Notes: generated by a model from the sequence alone, not told the origin. Shown: positions 48,287-59,000, numbered from the stretch's first letter. The stretch is DNA of 64,000 nt from an uncultured Oceanospirillaceae bacterium (GCA_937138495.1 CAKZPE010000050.1:81563-145562), one strand, 5' to 3'. Translations and numbers: made by a program.

Positions 48287-51200
48287 ATGAGACCAGGTCA
48301 ATTTTTTAACCGTAGTTGGTTAGTCCCGGTATGCGTGGCTGCCGGGCTTATTTCTGCCCCTGCTCAAGCTTCTACTGTTGCTCAGGTACCGCTGTTCTTG
48401 GGTGAGGGGAATGTTCCGGGGAGCCTTGTATTGACGCCTTCTGTGGAATTCCCGACGGTACTGAGTTTTGCCAATATCAGAGATTTTGATGAAAACAGCG
48501 AAAGCGTAGGTTACTTTGATTCAGGAAAGTGTTATCGCTATCAGTATGATGTGAATGAATCCGAGCGACATTTTTATCCGGTAAAAACAACGTCAGATAT
48601 GAAATGCCCGGGAGATTTTTGGAGCGGAAATTATCTGAACTGGGCTGCTACTCAAACCATTGATCCGTTTCGTTGGGCGCTTACCGGCGGATATCGTGTA
48701 AAAGATACTCTGACAGAGACTTGGGTTGAGAAAGCTCGGCATTCAGGGCAGCATAATAACGGTGACCGTAAAATAGAAGGGATATCAGTTGTAAATAATG
48801 CCACGCCCTTCAGCACGACTCCCCTTATAACAAAAATTGGCGGTTTGCCGCCAGGTAAGCGCAACCAAGTGTATTTTACTTTGCCGTCAGGGCATGGCTA
48901 TTCAAATATAACCACGGCTGTATCAAAAATTGTTTTGGCAGATACAGATTTTGGATTTGGTTGGAACAATTATAGTAGCGGTGCCGTGGAACGTACCTCT
49001 GCAAAGTCGTATGAGTCCGGTGGTTTTTCGCTCAAAAAAATTAATAATGATGATCCTCATGGCGGTTATAAAGAGATAGGCTCAACTGTTGATTTTGACA
49101 GTTTTGTATTCGAAGGCTGGATTCAGCGCTCGAGCGATGATGTTCAGGCGGGGCAAAGTGATCGGATCGCACTATCTGACAGTAATGCGAACGGATATGG
49201 ATTTAGCATATCGGGAAGTAAAATCAAAATAGAAAAACGTACAGCCGGCTCGCCGGCCGCTATCAGTATTACCAGTACTTCCTGGACTCGCCCTAATAAC
49301 GAATGGTACAGGTTTGTTTTTGAATCTCAGCCTGGAAATAAGTTTAAGCTAACAGTATACAACGATTCTGGAATTCAGTTGGCCACGGTGACGAGTAAAG
49401 ATGCTGAAACCGATTTCAGTAATTTTACACGGATCTATATTCATGGTGGGCATGAATATTATGTCGATAAACTTACATTAAGCTCTGTTTTACCAGGCGG
49501 AACTGCCGCATATGAAGCGATTTCGACAAATCAGTTTAGTGCGGTCGTTCGGGTAAAAGTTTGTGATGCAAACATAGGTGTTGAAGATCACTGTAAACAA
49601 TATGGTGCTAACTGGAAGCCAGAGGGGCTGATCCAACGTTATTCAGATGAAATCAGATACAGTGTATTTGGGTATCTGAATGACAGTGACCACCGACGAG
49701 ACGGAGGAGTGCTCAGGGCAAGCCAGAAATATGTGGGTCCGACCAGGTTGGATCCTACAGCGGGGGTACAGGTGAATCCAAATATGGAATGGGATCCTGT
49801 TACTGGTATTTTAGTGCGCAATCCTGACTCGGCAGATGCAGCTGATACCGCTTCTTACTACGGAGTGCCTGTTAATGATAGTGGTGTTATTAACTACTTA
49901 AATAAATTTGGTCAGCTAAATGATATTAATTTAAAAGGTATCGATCCTGTAAGTGAGCTTTATTACACGGCACTTCGCTATTTAAAAAATCAGTCAAATA
50001 TAGAAGAGTATTATACGCGATCACCGGCACACGCATCCGGAGCTGATACAAGTCTTAAGACCCAATGGGTTGATGGCTTTCCGGTGATTCGTAACTGGAG
50101 TGATCCAATCCAGTACTCCTGCCAAAAGAATGTTGTACTGGGAATTGGTGACGTAAACACTCACCGAGATAAAAATTTACCAGGTAATACAAATGGCACG
50201 GATGAGCCTTCGAAACCGTCAGAAGTTTCTAATGACGGCACGATTGATGTAAGAACGGCCACAGATAAAATTGCACAGTTAGAAGGTATAACTATCAATA
50301 CCGGAGCTGAGAGTTATACAGGCCGTAAAAACTCTGCTTTTATGGCTGGCTTGGCTTATGATGCTAATACAAAGGATATTCGGCCTTCTGACCTGGCAGG
50401 TACTCAAACCGTCCAGACATTTTGGGTGGATGTATTAGAGAATAAGACGTTGGAACCAAAGCATCGAAATCAGTTTTGGCTGACAGCTAAATATGGCGGC
50501 TTTGTCCCCCGAAAGCACCCAAGCTGTAAAGATCCAGCTTACATACCTACCGGGAATGAATGTGCAGATGATCAGAGTTTGGGGGACCCTTATTCCCGTA
50601 CGGCACCGCTACCTGAATGGTGGTGGTATACCAATACTGATATATTGGACCCTAAATCTGGCAGTGATTATAAGAGAGCGGATAATTTTTATACTGCTGG
50701 TGAAGCCCGCAAGATGGTGGATGGCTTAACCAGTGCATTTGCTTCAATAGCGGCTTCTGTGCGCGGCGCTGCGTCAGCCCTGACAGCAAATACCTCACGT
50801 TTAGGCACGGGGTCAGCGTTGTTTAATGCTCTGATGGATACCACTTTTTGGTCAGGTGACTTAGTCGCACGGGGTATCAGTTCGACAGGGGTGTTGTCAT
50901 CGGCAAACACCTGGAGCGCCGCGACTATCATGGATGCCTTGTCTGAGTCATCGTTATCCAGCCGAAAAGTTTTTACCAGTACTTATGCAAATGAGAATTC
51001 AACCACGGGAATTACTTTAAACTCCAGCGGGGTAGAGTTTAAATGGACGTCATTTTCTGCTGAGCAGAAAGAAATGTTGAAGAAAACACCGGCTGGTGGT
51101 CCATTAACTACGGATGTCGTGGCGCAACAGCGCTTGGATTTTCTACGTGGTAGTCGCACGCTGGAGCAGACGGAAACTAATACAGCTAACCTTTTTCGAC

Positions 51201-52846
51201 GCCGTGGAAGCCGCCTGGGTGACATTGTTAACTCCTCTCCACAATACGTAAACAAGAAAAATTATGGTTTCAGCAGTTTAGGAGCCCCTGCCTTCTCTTC
51301 GACAGTGGGGGGGGCATATAAAGCATATAGAACATCTACTAAGTACCAGGCTAAGCCGCCAATTTTGTTGGTAGGCGCTAATGATGGCATGCTGCATGCT
51401 TTTGATGCACGTACAGACAGTAACGGCGGTAAAGAGTTGTTTGCTTTCGTTCCTTCAGGGGTGTTTGGTAATTTGTTCGAGTTAGCCTATCCAGAGTACA
51501 GCCACCGGTATTATGTGGATGGCGTGCCCCGTGTATCCGATGCGTGGTTCGCACCAGCAGATGTTCCTTCGGGAATTACACCGGGCTGGAAAACGGTCGC
51601 AGCAGTGACTCTCGGTGCTGGTGGTAGTGGTGTTTCGCTGCTGGATATTTCTGATCCTGCTAATATGACGAAGGAAGATATTCTCTGGGAATTTGCTCAT
51701 AAAGATATGGGGGCGCTGATTCAGCAGCCGTTTATAACGCCGTTGCAAAACGGTAAATTCGGTGTAGTTGTTACCAGTGGCTTTTCTCACGGAGCAGCAC
51801 AGGGGCATATCTGGATTCTGAACGTTGCCAATGGTGCAATTATTAAAGATATTACAATCCCTACTTCGGGCGGACTGGGCCAGCCAGCGGTTGTCGATTT
51901 AAACCGGGACCGTATCGCAGACCGGATTATTGTTGGTGATACCTTAGGAAATGTTTGGCGATTTGATATCAATAACGCTAGTCCGAATTTTTGGAATGCG
52001 CCGACGAACCTGCTGCAAGGAGGTACTACCCCCGTACCTTTTTATGTTGCTAAAGATGCTTCAGGTAGCCGACAACCAATAACTGGACCTATTAATACGG
52101 CATTTGATTCTCAGGGTAGACATATGGCGTTGTTTGGTACCGGCAGTTACCACTTAGCCGGAGATAATCAGGTAGGTTCAACGCCTCAAGTACAAACTCT
52201 CTATGGAATAAGGGATACCGGATTTGTCATTGCAGACCGTCTGCAGCTGTTAAAGCAGGAGGTATTGTTTGAAGGCGATATTAAAGACAGTGGTGGCAAT
52301 GTGATCAACCGGATCCGTGTGACCAGTGACAATAATCTTCAGGCATCGAATAAGGGGTGGTATCTCGATTTAGCGTGGTTGTCAGCCAGAGGGGGCCCCG
52401 GTGGTATAGGCGAGCTGATTAATACCCGGCCGGTCTTGCGTATAGGACAGCTATTGATAGCAACGAAAATACCATCTTCTGATCCTTGTAAGGCGGGGGG
52501 AACCAGCTGGATTTTGGCGCTGGATTATGAAAATGGTGGCAGGTTAAAGAATTCGCCGTTTGATTACAATGAGGACGGTAATTACACCGATGCAGATTTG
52601 GCTGATGTTCCTAAAACTGATGCAAATGGTAATCCTATTTTTGAGAGTACGATTGGATCAGGTATCAGCTTTGGGGACGGCTTTACGAACATCGGGGACG
52701 GTTCTTTTGTTAAAGAAGCTCCGGCAGATGCGGCGCCTTCAAGTATCAGGGCGTGCCTGAGTAACAGTAGTAGTGAGACAATCAGTTGTCCTGAATTTAA
52801 CGGTACCTTTAGTCAGGGGCGAAAAGGTTGGAGAGAGATTCGATGA
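48287..52846 (+). CDS. pilY1: PilY1-type tip adhesin, cluster 1, with inserted domain
   Basis: A 1519-residue secreted protein, start ATG 48287 with GGGAGG seven bases upstream and a signal peptide ending SAPAQAS. The C-terminal half is the PilY1 propeller domain (LLVGANDGMLHAFDAR, HRYYVDGVPRVSDAWF, VAAVTLGAGGSGVSLLDISD) with the DLNRDRIAD calcium-site-like segment at 1204-1212. The EF-hand-like loop DYNEDGNYTDAD lies at 1426-1437. The N-terminal region follows the PilY1 plan but has a degenerate von Willebrand-like segment (KNVVLGIGDVNTH). About residues 208-414 (48906-49530) have no counterpart in copy 2 and look like a LamG/concanavalin beta-sandwich. PilY1 sits at the pilus tip and mediates adhesion and calcium-dependent retraction control. 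Confidence 0.9.
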   Translation: MRPGQFFNRSWLVPVCVAAGLISAPAQASTVAQVPLFLGEGNVPGSLVLTPSVEFPTVLSFANIRDFDENSESVGYFDSGKCYRYQYDVNESERHFYPVKTTSDMKCPGDFWSGNYLNWAATQTIDPFRWALTGGYRVKDTLTETWVEKARHSGQHNNGDRKIEGISVVNNATPFSTTPLITKIGGLPPGKRNQVYFTLPSGHGYSNITTAVSKIVLADTDFGFGWNNYSSGAVERTSAKSYESGGFSLKKINNDDPHGGYKEIGSTVDFDSFVFEGWIQRSSDDVQAGQSDRIALSDSNANGYGFSISGSKIKIEKRTAGSPAAISITSTSWTRPNNEWYRFVFESQPGNKFKLTVYNDSGIQLATVTSKDAETDFSNFTRIYIHGGHEYYVDKLTLSSVLPGGTAAYEAISTNQFSAVVRVKVCDANIGVEDHCKQYGANWKPEGLIQRYSDEIRYSVFGYLNDSDHRRDGGVLRASQKYVGPTRLDPTAGVQVNPNMEWDPVTGILVRNPDSADAADTASYYGVPVNDSGVINYLNKFGQLNDINLKGIDPVSELYYTALRYLKNQSNIEEYYTRSPAHASGADTSLKTQWVDGFPVIRNWSDPIQYSCQKNVVLGIGDVNTHRDKNLPGNTNGTDEPSKPSEVSNDGTIDVRTATDKIAQLEGITINTGAESYTGRKNSAFMAGLAYDANTKDIRPSDLAGTQTVQTFWVDVLENKTLEPKHRNQFWLTAKYGGFVPRKHPSCKDPAYIPTGNECADDQSLGDPYSRTAPLPEWWWYTNTDILDPKSGSDYKRADNFYTAGEARKMVDGLTSAFASIAASVRGAASALTANTSRLGTGSALFNALMDTTFWSGDLVARGISSTGVLSSANTWSAATIMDALSESSLSSRKVFTSTYANENSTTGITLNSSGVEFKWTSFSAEQKEMLKKTPAGGPLTTDVVAQQRLDFLRGSRTLEQTETNTANLFRRRGSRLGDIVNSSPQYVNKKNYGFSSLGAPAFSSTVGGAYKAYRTSTKYQAKPPILLVGANDGMLHAFDARTDSNGGKELFAFVPSGVFGNLFELAYPEYSHRYYVDGVPRVSDAWFAPADVPSGITPGWKTVAAVTLGAGGSGVSLLDISDPANMTKEDILWEFAHKDMGALIQQPFITPLQNGKFGVVVTSGFSHGAAQGHIWILNVANGAIIKDITIPTSGGLGQPAVVDLNRDRIADRIIVGDTLGNVWRFDINNASPNFWNAPTNLLQGGTTPVPFYVAKDASGSRQPITGPINTAFDSQGRHMALFGTGSYHLAGDNQVGSTPQVQTLYGIRDTGFVIADRLQLLKQEVLFEGDIKDSGGNVINRIRVTSDNNLQASNKGWYLDLAWLSARGGPGGIGELINTRPVLRIGQLLIATKIPSSDPCKAGGTSWILALDYENGGRLKNSPFDYNEDGNYTDADLADVPKTDANGNPIFESTIGSGISFGDGFTNIGDGSFVKEAPADAAPSSIRACLSNSSSETISCPEFNGTFSQGRKGWREIR

Positions 52847-53238
52847 TGAAAGTGCAGAGTAACCGGGGATTCACGTTATTAGAATTAATGATTACTGTAG
52901 CGATTATCGGTATTCTGGCTGCGGTTGCCTATCCCAGTTACCTTGAGAGCGTTGCGTCAGGGAGGCGGACTGATGCCCAGGCAAATCTGGTTGCTTTAGC
53001 CCAGCATATGGAACGGCACTTTACTGAAACCGCTAATTATAATACGGCAGTGTTACCTTATACGGAGTCGCCAAGAGACGGGGCTGATAAGTTTTATGAC
53101 TTAGTCGTAACGGCTTCTACTGCAACAACATATACTCTGCAGGCAACGCGTAAGAACGGTATGGTGGGGGATCGTTGTGGCAATATGACAGTGAATAATA
53201 TTGGTCAGAAGGTGGCGGGACAGGCGGACTGCTGGTAA
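52843..53238 (+). CDS. pilE: PilE-type minor pilin, cluster 1
   Basis: A 131-residue pilin with site G^FTLLELMITVAIIGILAAVAYPSY, SGRRTDAQANLVALAQHMER, and a C-terminal disulfide-type loop (DRCGNMTVNNIGQK ... ADCW). ATG 52843 overlaps the pilY1 stop (ATGA). PilE is a minor pilin that links the tip complex to the fibre. It is highly similar to the copy at 59986, and both end the clusters. Confidence 0.92.
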   Translation: MMKVQSNRGFTLLELMITVAIIGILAAVAYPSYLESVASGRRTDAQANLVALAQHMERHFTETANYNTAVLPYTESPRDGADKFYDLVVTASTATTYTLQATRKNGMVGDRCGNMTVNNIGQKVAGQADCW

Positions 53239-53256
53239 ATATTGTTGAACAATATT
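53238..53256. repeat. AT-rich palindrome after cluster 1
   Basis: AATATTGTT-G-AACAATATT, a 9-base inverted repeat with a single central base, begins at the last base of the pilE stop codon. It could be a weak RNA-end hairpin or a protein-binding site. Confidence 0.5.
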
Positions 53257-53580
53257 AACTATGTATTTGTGTTAAAAATTCCAAAATACGCCCGGATATA
53301 GGCATTTGGACGTATTTTGTTACTTTAATTGCAACATTGTGCCTTAAACCGCATTAGCATAAGATGTAACACAGAATTTATTTGTATATAGCACGTCGCC
53401 GGTCAGGGAAGAGGGCATACGTATCATTTAAGTGATATCAATTTATCACTCCCTTCTTTCTGTTTTGCTTACGTTCATATCAACAGATTAAAATTCAGCA
53501 TATATGGTTAATAAATGAGCACTGCTGTGCAATGCATCGTTTATTGATAAAACAATGGATTGTTTTAACGCTGGGATGTA
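53239..53580. other. 342-bp gap between the two pilin clusters
   Basis: No convincing gene. It is AT-rich and holds two inverted repeats (described separately), a stretch resembling the gap before cluster 1, and probably the promoter of cluster 2. No clear terminator or -35/-10 pair could be assigned. Confidence 0.5.
53282..53319. repeat. Inverted repeat between the pilin clusters
   Basis: CAAAATACG (53282-53290) and CGTATTTTG (53311-53319) form a perfect 9-base inverted repeat with a 20-base loop. It might be a weak terminator of cluster 1 or an operator for cluster 2. Confidence 0.45.
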
Positions 53581-54126
53581 ATGGATTACGCCTCTCAAAA
53601 TATTTTACCGCATGCGCCGTCTGCTGGCTTCACACTTATTGAACTGCTGATTACTTTAGCGGTTCTGAGTATTGTGCTGGGGCTTGGTATACCGGGCATT
53701 AGTGCGCTAACCGAATCATCAAGGTTACGTGCGGTCACCCATAATTTAACCTCTGCTATTCAACTGGCCCGTTCAGAAGCGGTCAATCGCCGTACAACTA
53801 CTGCAGTCTGCCAGATTAATACGAATGCCTCAGCGTGTGATTTTACAGCAAGCTGGCGTAACGGCTGGATTGTGGTTGTGGCTAATCAACCGGGAGCTAA
53901 TTTGCAAGTGGCAGCAGGGGTAACTGTCGTCAGACGCTGGGAAGGTATTAATCTTGCGATTAACGGTGGAGCAAACGGATTAGTTTTTGAGTCTTCGGGG
54001 CGGTCTTTGGCGTCAAGTCAGCTGGATACTGATAGTGGCTCTGATAAGCGTTGTTTGTTTGTGAGTACTACCGGGCGGATTGCAGTCGTTGATGATGATG
54101 ATGATCCGAATGACAGGTGTGCCTGA
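53581..54126 (+). CDS. FimT/FimU-like minor pilin, cluster 2
   Basis: A 181-residue paralogue of the gene at 45892. Prepilin site G^FTLIELLITLAVLSIVLGLGIPGI, then LTESSRLRAVTHNLTSAIQL and C-terminal KRCLFVSTTGRI. A Gly-Ala-Asn-Leu-Gln-Val-Ala-Ala string (GANLQVAA) is identical in both. The longer acidic tail (DDDDDPND) is unique to this copy. The stop shares a base with the pilV start (TGATG). It opens the second complete cluster. Confidence 0.87.
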   Translation: MDYASQNILPHAPSAGFTLIELLITLAVLSIVLGLGIPGISALTESSRLRAVTHNLTSAIQLARSEAVNRRTTTAVCQINTNASACDFTASWRNGWIVVVANQPGANLQVAAGVTVVRRWEGINLAINGGANGLVFESSGRSLASSQLDTDSGSDKRCLFVSTTGRIAVVDDDDDPNDRCA

Positions 54127-54566
54127 TGGTTTTTACAGATTTGAATACAATGCAGGAGTCACAGCGAGGGGCAACCCTTATTGAAATACTGATCACAGTA
54201 GTAATTATTTCACTAGGTTTGCTGGCGGTGGCTGCTCAACAGGCGGTTGCGTTAAAAACTAATAACGGTTCCTATCTTCGTTCTCAGGCTACATTTTTGG
54301 CCTATGATCTTGCAGACAGAATACGAGCAGCTCCGGATTCTGCCTTAAATGGAAGTTATGATGACGGTTCTTCACATCCCGATCGTCAGCAATGGGATCT
54401 CAGAGTCAGTGCGCTTTTAGGAACAGGGGCCAGTGGCCAGGTAGTCAGAAATAGTAGAGAGGTAGCAATTACTCTTATCTGGAATGATAGCCGTGCGAGA
54501 ATCCGCGGGAGTAATGATACAGACCTGTCTGGGCCAGCTAGCTTTATCTACAGAATGGAATTTTAG
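54126..54566 (+). CDS. pilV: PilV-type minor pilin, cluster 2
   Basis: A 146-residue copy of the PilV at 46407 with site G^ATLIEILITVVIISLGLLAV and the shared TNNGSYLRSQATFLAYDLAD, RIRAAPDSALNGSY block. ATG 54126 overlaps the fimT stop by one base; a GTG three codons upstream is unlikely. Its ending FIYRMEF parallels FTYQMEF of cluster 1. Confidence 0.88.
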   Translation: MVFTDLNTMQESQRGATLIEILITVVIISLGLLAVAAQQAVALKTNNGSYLRSQATFLAYDLADRIRAAPDSALNGSYDDGSSHPDRQQWDLRVSALLGTGASGQVVRNSREVAITLIWNDSRARIRGSNDTDLSGPASFIYRMEF

Positions 54567-54568
54567 TT

Positions 54569-55540
54569 ATGAGAAGCTTGCCGTTTAATAAATTTCAGGC
54601 TGGCTTTAGCCTGATAGAGCTGATGGTCGCACTGGTTCTAGGGTTGTTTATTGTAGGTGGGGTAATGGTGGTGTTTGTTAGTAGCTCACATAGCTTTAGC
54701 TTTAATGAATCACTTTCAAGAGCTCAGGAAAGTGGTCGCTTTGCACTGGAGATTATTGCACGGGATTTGCGTAATGCGGGCTATAAAGGGGATTGTTTTA
54801 GTAATGTAAAAAGTCTGCTCGATACCAGTAGTGCCGATTATCACAGAGCTATTGATGCCTATGACCTGAATGATTCGTTGAAAGGCTGGAGTGATGAGGC
54901 AGGTGCATTTTTTAATGGAACCTTGCAAGACTATCGGGCTAATACTGATTTATTGCTGGTTAAACATGCAGCGACTGCTTCAACAGCTGAATTGTCAGAA
55001 GATATCAGTTCAACTGATATAAGTTTCCCTATTACCGGTGGTGAAGGCTCCGGTACATTGCTTGTTTTTTCTGACGCGGGTGGGTGCGATCTGTTCCAGA
55101 ATACTGCTGCGCAAAATGCCTCCAGTTTGGAAAGAGGGCGTGATGGACAAAGTATCAATAACCGGGGTCAGTCGCTTAGTCATGGTTACAGGTCAGGAGG
55201 CAGTACAAGGATTACCCGTTTTATCAGTTCTCTTTTCTATATAGGTTCATCTGACCGAAGTGCGAGTATTAGTGCGTTGAGAGCAGTCAGTTACAACAAT
55301 GGTATTGCGAATGATCAGGAGTTGGTGGAAGGAGTGACAGGAATGAATTTGCATTATGCGTTGGAACCTGTAGCAGGTGAGGCACTGGATTACACCGTTA
55401 CCACAGCTCAGGTAACTGCTGCTGACCGTTGGGACGAGGTTATCGCTGTAAGAGTAAATCTTACTGTTGCGGTGCAGGGGATTCAGAGTTTGCCGCACCA
55501 GTTCTCAACCACAGTTGCTTTGAGGAATCGTCTGCCATGA
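54569..55540 (+). CDS. pilW: PilW-type minor pilin, cluster 2
   Basis: A 323-residue copy of the PilW at 46845, the same length. Site G^FSLIELMVALVLGLFIVGGV, ESGRFALEIIARDLRNAGYKG and SISALRAVSYNNGIANDQEL (cluster 1: TTALRSVSYDNGVANDQEL) show common descent. Overlaps pilX by ATGA. Confidence 0.9.
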   Translation: MRSLPFNKFQAGFSLIELMVALVLGLFIVGGVMVVFVSSSHSFSFNESLSRAQESGRFALEIIARDLRNAGYKGDCFSNVKSLLDTSSADYHRAIDAYDLNDSLKGWSDEAGAFFNGTLQDYRANTDLLLVKHAATASTAELSEDISSTDISFPITGGEGSGTLLVFSDAGGCDLFQNTAAQNASSLERGRDGQSINNRGQSLSHGYRSGGSTRITRFISSLFYIGSSDRSASISALRAVSYNNGIANDQELVEGVTGMNLHYALEPVAGEALDYTVTTAQVTAADRWDEVIAVRVNLTVAVQGIQSLPHQFSTTVALRNRLP

Positions 55541-55989
55541 ATGCCTATAAAGCAACATGCCGGCATGAGTCGGGGGTAGCTTTGTTGGTGGCACTGGTCT
55601 TTCTGCTTATGTTGTCTCTTATAGGTGTCAGTGCAATGCAGGGAACGACAATGCAGGAAAAAATGTCAGGGAATCTTCGAGATCAGCATTCAGCGTTTAA
55701 TGCAGCTGAAGCTGCTCTGAGAGAAGGGGAACGTCAGGCTAAGAATAGTTATCGTAGTGGTTCTCTTGATGAAGATAATCCTGATAACAGTGGTGAGTAT
55801 ACTGCGTCTTTCACACCATCAGAAGTGCCAGTATGGCGTATTGATCTTTTAAGTAATATGTATGTAGGGGCTGGGTATGAGGCAAGCACTGACCCGGTAG
55901 GTGCCGTTATTCGGGTGACTGCATCATCGGCGGGTTTTACGGGACGCTCTGACGTTGAACTCGAATCTATATATGTAGTGGAAGATTAG
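55537..55989 (+). CDS. pilX: PilX-type assembly protein, cluster 2
   Basis: A 150-residue copy of the PilX at 47813, with ESGVALLVALVFLLMLSLIG, VSAMQGTTMQEKMSGNLRDQ and FNAAEAALREGE. The longer frame back to 55429 lies inside pilW; ATG 55537 overlaps the pilW stop exactly as in cluster 1, so it is the start. Confidence 0.9.
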   Translation: MNAYKATCRHESGVALLVALVFLLMLSLIGVSAMQGTTMQEKMSGNLRDQHSAFNAAEAALREGERQAKNSYRSGSLDEDNPDNSGEYTASFTPSEVPVWRIDLLSNMYVGAGYEASTDPVGAVIRVTASSAGFTGRSDVELESIYVVED

Positions 55990-56020
55990 GATTGTCTGTT
56001 ATGCCAGGGAGGCACTTTTG

Positions 56021-59000
56021 ATGAAACAGGTCATAATAACGGTTTGTAAATACTTAGTGTATGGCGCTCTCGTAAGCAGCCCTCTGCTTCTCTCTGCTAG
56101 GGCGGAAATTCCTGTTATTGCTCAGAGTCCTTTATCTTTAGGGCAAACAGATGTACCCGGTAATTTAGTGTTAACACCATCAGTTGAATATCCGACCGTA
56201 CTGACTTTTGCAAATAATGGTGCATATGATGAAAGCAAAGAGAATGTCGGTTATTTCGATTCTGGCAAGTGTTATCAATATAACTTCGATACTGATGAGG
56301 ATGAGCGGCATTTTTACCCGGTCAGTACGACATCTGATTATAAGTGCTCTGGGAATAATCTCTGGAGTGGCAATTTCCTAAACTGGGCAACAACCCAGAC
56401 TATTGACCCGTTCCGTTGGGCGCTGACTGGTGGTTACAGATATAAAGACACACCTACAGAAACCTGGTTAGAAAAAGCTAAGCATACCGGCCAATATAAT
56501 AATATTTCTCGGGAAATATCGGGAATGGCCATAATAAGAAATGCAACACCATTCGGTTTGTCTTCTTTTACGACAAATTTGGGAGGGCATGGAAATGAAA
56601 TGTATTTTGATATCCCCGGAGGCTCATCAGATTACAGGCATGTAACCAATGAGGATGGCGTGGGAGATAATACCTATGCCGTTACAGTTCGGGTCAAGGT
56701 GTGTGAGCCGAGTGTCGGAGTGGAAGATAACTGTGTGAAGTATGGCAGTAACTGGAAGCCTGAAGGGTTGATTCAGCGCTATGCAAATCAGCTCAGATAC
56801 AGTGTGTTTGGTTACCTTAATGATCATAGTCACTTACGTGACGGAGGGGTACTTCGGGCACGTCAGAAGTGGGTGGGGCCAATTGATCCTGATGCCGCAG
56901 ATCTGACCAATGATTATAAGGAATGGGATCCTGATACCGGTGTTTTTATTAAAAATCCTAACCCGCAGGATGCGGCGGATACTAATGCTTATTATGGGAC
57001 GAATATTAGTGACAGCGGAGTAATAAATTACCTGAATAAATTTGGTCAGTTGAATGACAACTGGTTTAAACAGTTTGATCCGGTTAGTGAGCTCTATTAT
57101 ACCGCATTGCGCTATATGAAGAATCAGGGAAATGTTGAAGCTTATTATACTAAGTCTCCTTCGCATAATCCTTATCCCGGCGATGCTGTGACTCAGTGGG
57201 TGGATGATTTTCCTGTTATTCGGGAATGGAATGATCCGATACAGTCTTCCTGTCAGAAAAATGTCATTTTGGGGATTGGTGATATCTATACCCACAAAGA
57301 TAAGAACTTGCCAGGAAATGGTACCAATAGTGTAGAAGAGCCAGCAAAGCCGAGGGAGGTTTCCGCTGATAGTAGCGTTGATGTAAGGCAATTGACGGAC
57401 AAGGTTGCTCAGTTGGAAAGCATTAGTATTAATACAGGGGCTGACTATTTTAACGGCAATCATAATTCAGCGTTTATGGCTGGATTAGCTTATCACGCGA
57501 ATACTGAAGATATTCGACCTGAGAGGAATCTTCCCGGTAAGCAAACAATACAGACTTATTGGGTGGATGTACTGGAGTATACGGTTCTTCAAAACAGAGA
57601 TAAAAATCAGTATTGGTTGGCGGCGAAGTATGGGGGATTTATACCACGTAAAGATCCCCGTTGTTCGGATGCAGGTTATATTTCCATAAGCAATGAATGT
57701 GATGATGAGCAAGAGTTGGGAGACCCGAATACTCGCACTTCAGCACTGCCTGAATGGTGGTGGTATACCAATTCAGATGTGCTTAATCCCGGTTCGGGGG
57801 GCGCTTATAAAAGAACTGATAATTACTATACTGCCTCTGAAGCCCGGAAAATGGTAGATAGTCTGACAGCGGCTTTTTCCTCAATCGCTAATTCGGTCCG
57901 AGGAGCTGCGTCCTCATTAGCAGCTAATAGTGCACGTCTTGAAGCCGGTTCGGCATTATTTAACGCGTTGATGGATACAGCACGATGGTCCGGTGATTTA
58001 GTAGCAAGAGAGATAACTTCTTCCGGAGAACTTGCACAGGGAAATATCTGGAGAGCAGCTGTAATTATGGATGCTTTGCCTGAGTCAGATCTGGATAATC
58101 GTAAAATATTTACCAGTCGGTATCGGGCGGAAAACTCGCTGACCAGAATTACGTTGAATCCTGGTGGAACAGAGTTTAAATGGTCAGGTTTGGTGTCATC
58201 GCAAAGGCAGCTCTTACGTAGAGCCAGTATTAATAATTATCGCCCGTTGGTTAGCCCGGCTATAGGTCGTCAAAGATTGGATTTTTTACGGGGTAGCCGT
58301 ACTTTAGAGCAAACATTGACGAATACAGCTAACCTGTTTCGTCGTCGAGGAAGCCGATTAGGAGATATAGTTAATTCTGCACCTCAGTTCATTCATAAGA
58401 AGAACTTTAGATTTAGCACTCTGGGGGCTCCGGCTTTTAATGCTAATGTTGGTGCGGCCTACAAAGCCTATCGTACTTCGAATTCGTATCAGAATAAGCC
58501 TCCCATCGTATTAGCCGGTGCTAACGATGGTATGTTGCATGGGTTTGATGCGCGTCTTGATACTACGAATGGTGGTAAGGAGCTCTTTGCTTTTGTACCT
58601 AATGGGATTTTTGGTCGGTTGTTTGAGTTGACTATGCCAGATTATCGCCACCGTTATTATGTAGATGGTCCGGCAGCAGTGTCGGATGCCTGGTTGGATC
58701 CGGATGACGTTAGGGGGCGCGTCAGTGGTGGTTGGAAAACCGTGGCAGCTGTTACCCCGGGAGCAGGAGGTAGTGGAGTGTCACTGCTTGATATCAGTGA
58801 TCCGGAAAATATGACGAAAGATCATGTTTTATGGGAGTTTTCTCATAACTCAATGGGAGCGATGATACAGAAGCCGTCTATAGTGGCGTTGCACAATGGT
58901 AAGTTTGGTGTGGTTGTCAGTAGTGGTTTTTTTGCTGATAGTTCGGCCAGAGATGGGTCTGTCTGGATTCTGAATGCTGCAAATGGTGAAGTGATCAGGC

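Noticed and set aside
56834..57463. Minus-strand frame of 209 codons inside the second pilY1
   Set aside because: Isoleucine-rich translation of the AT-rich antisense strand; no conserved feature and no counterpart opposite copy 1.
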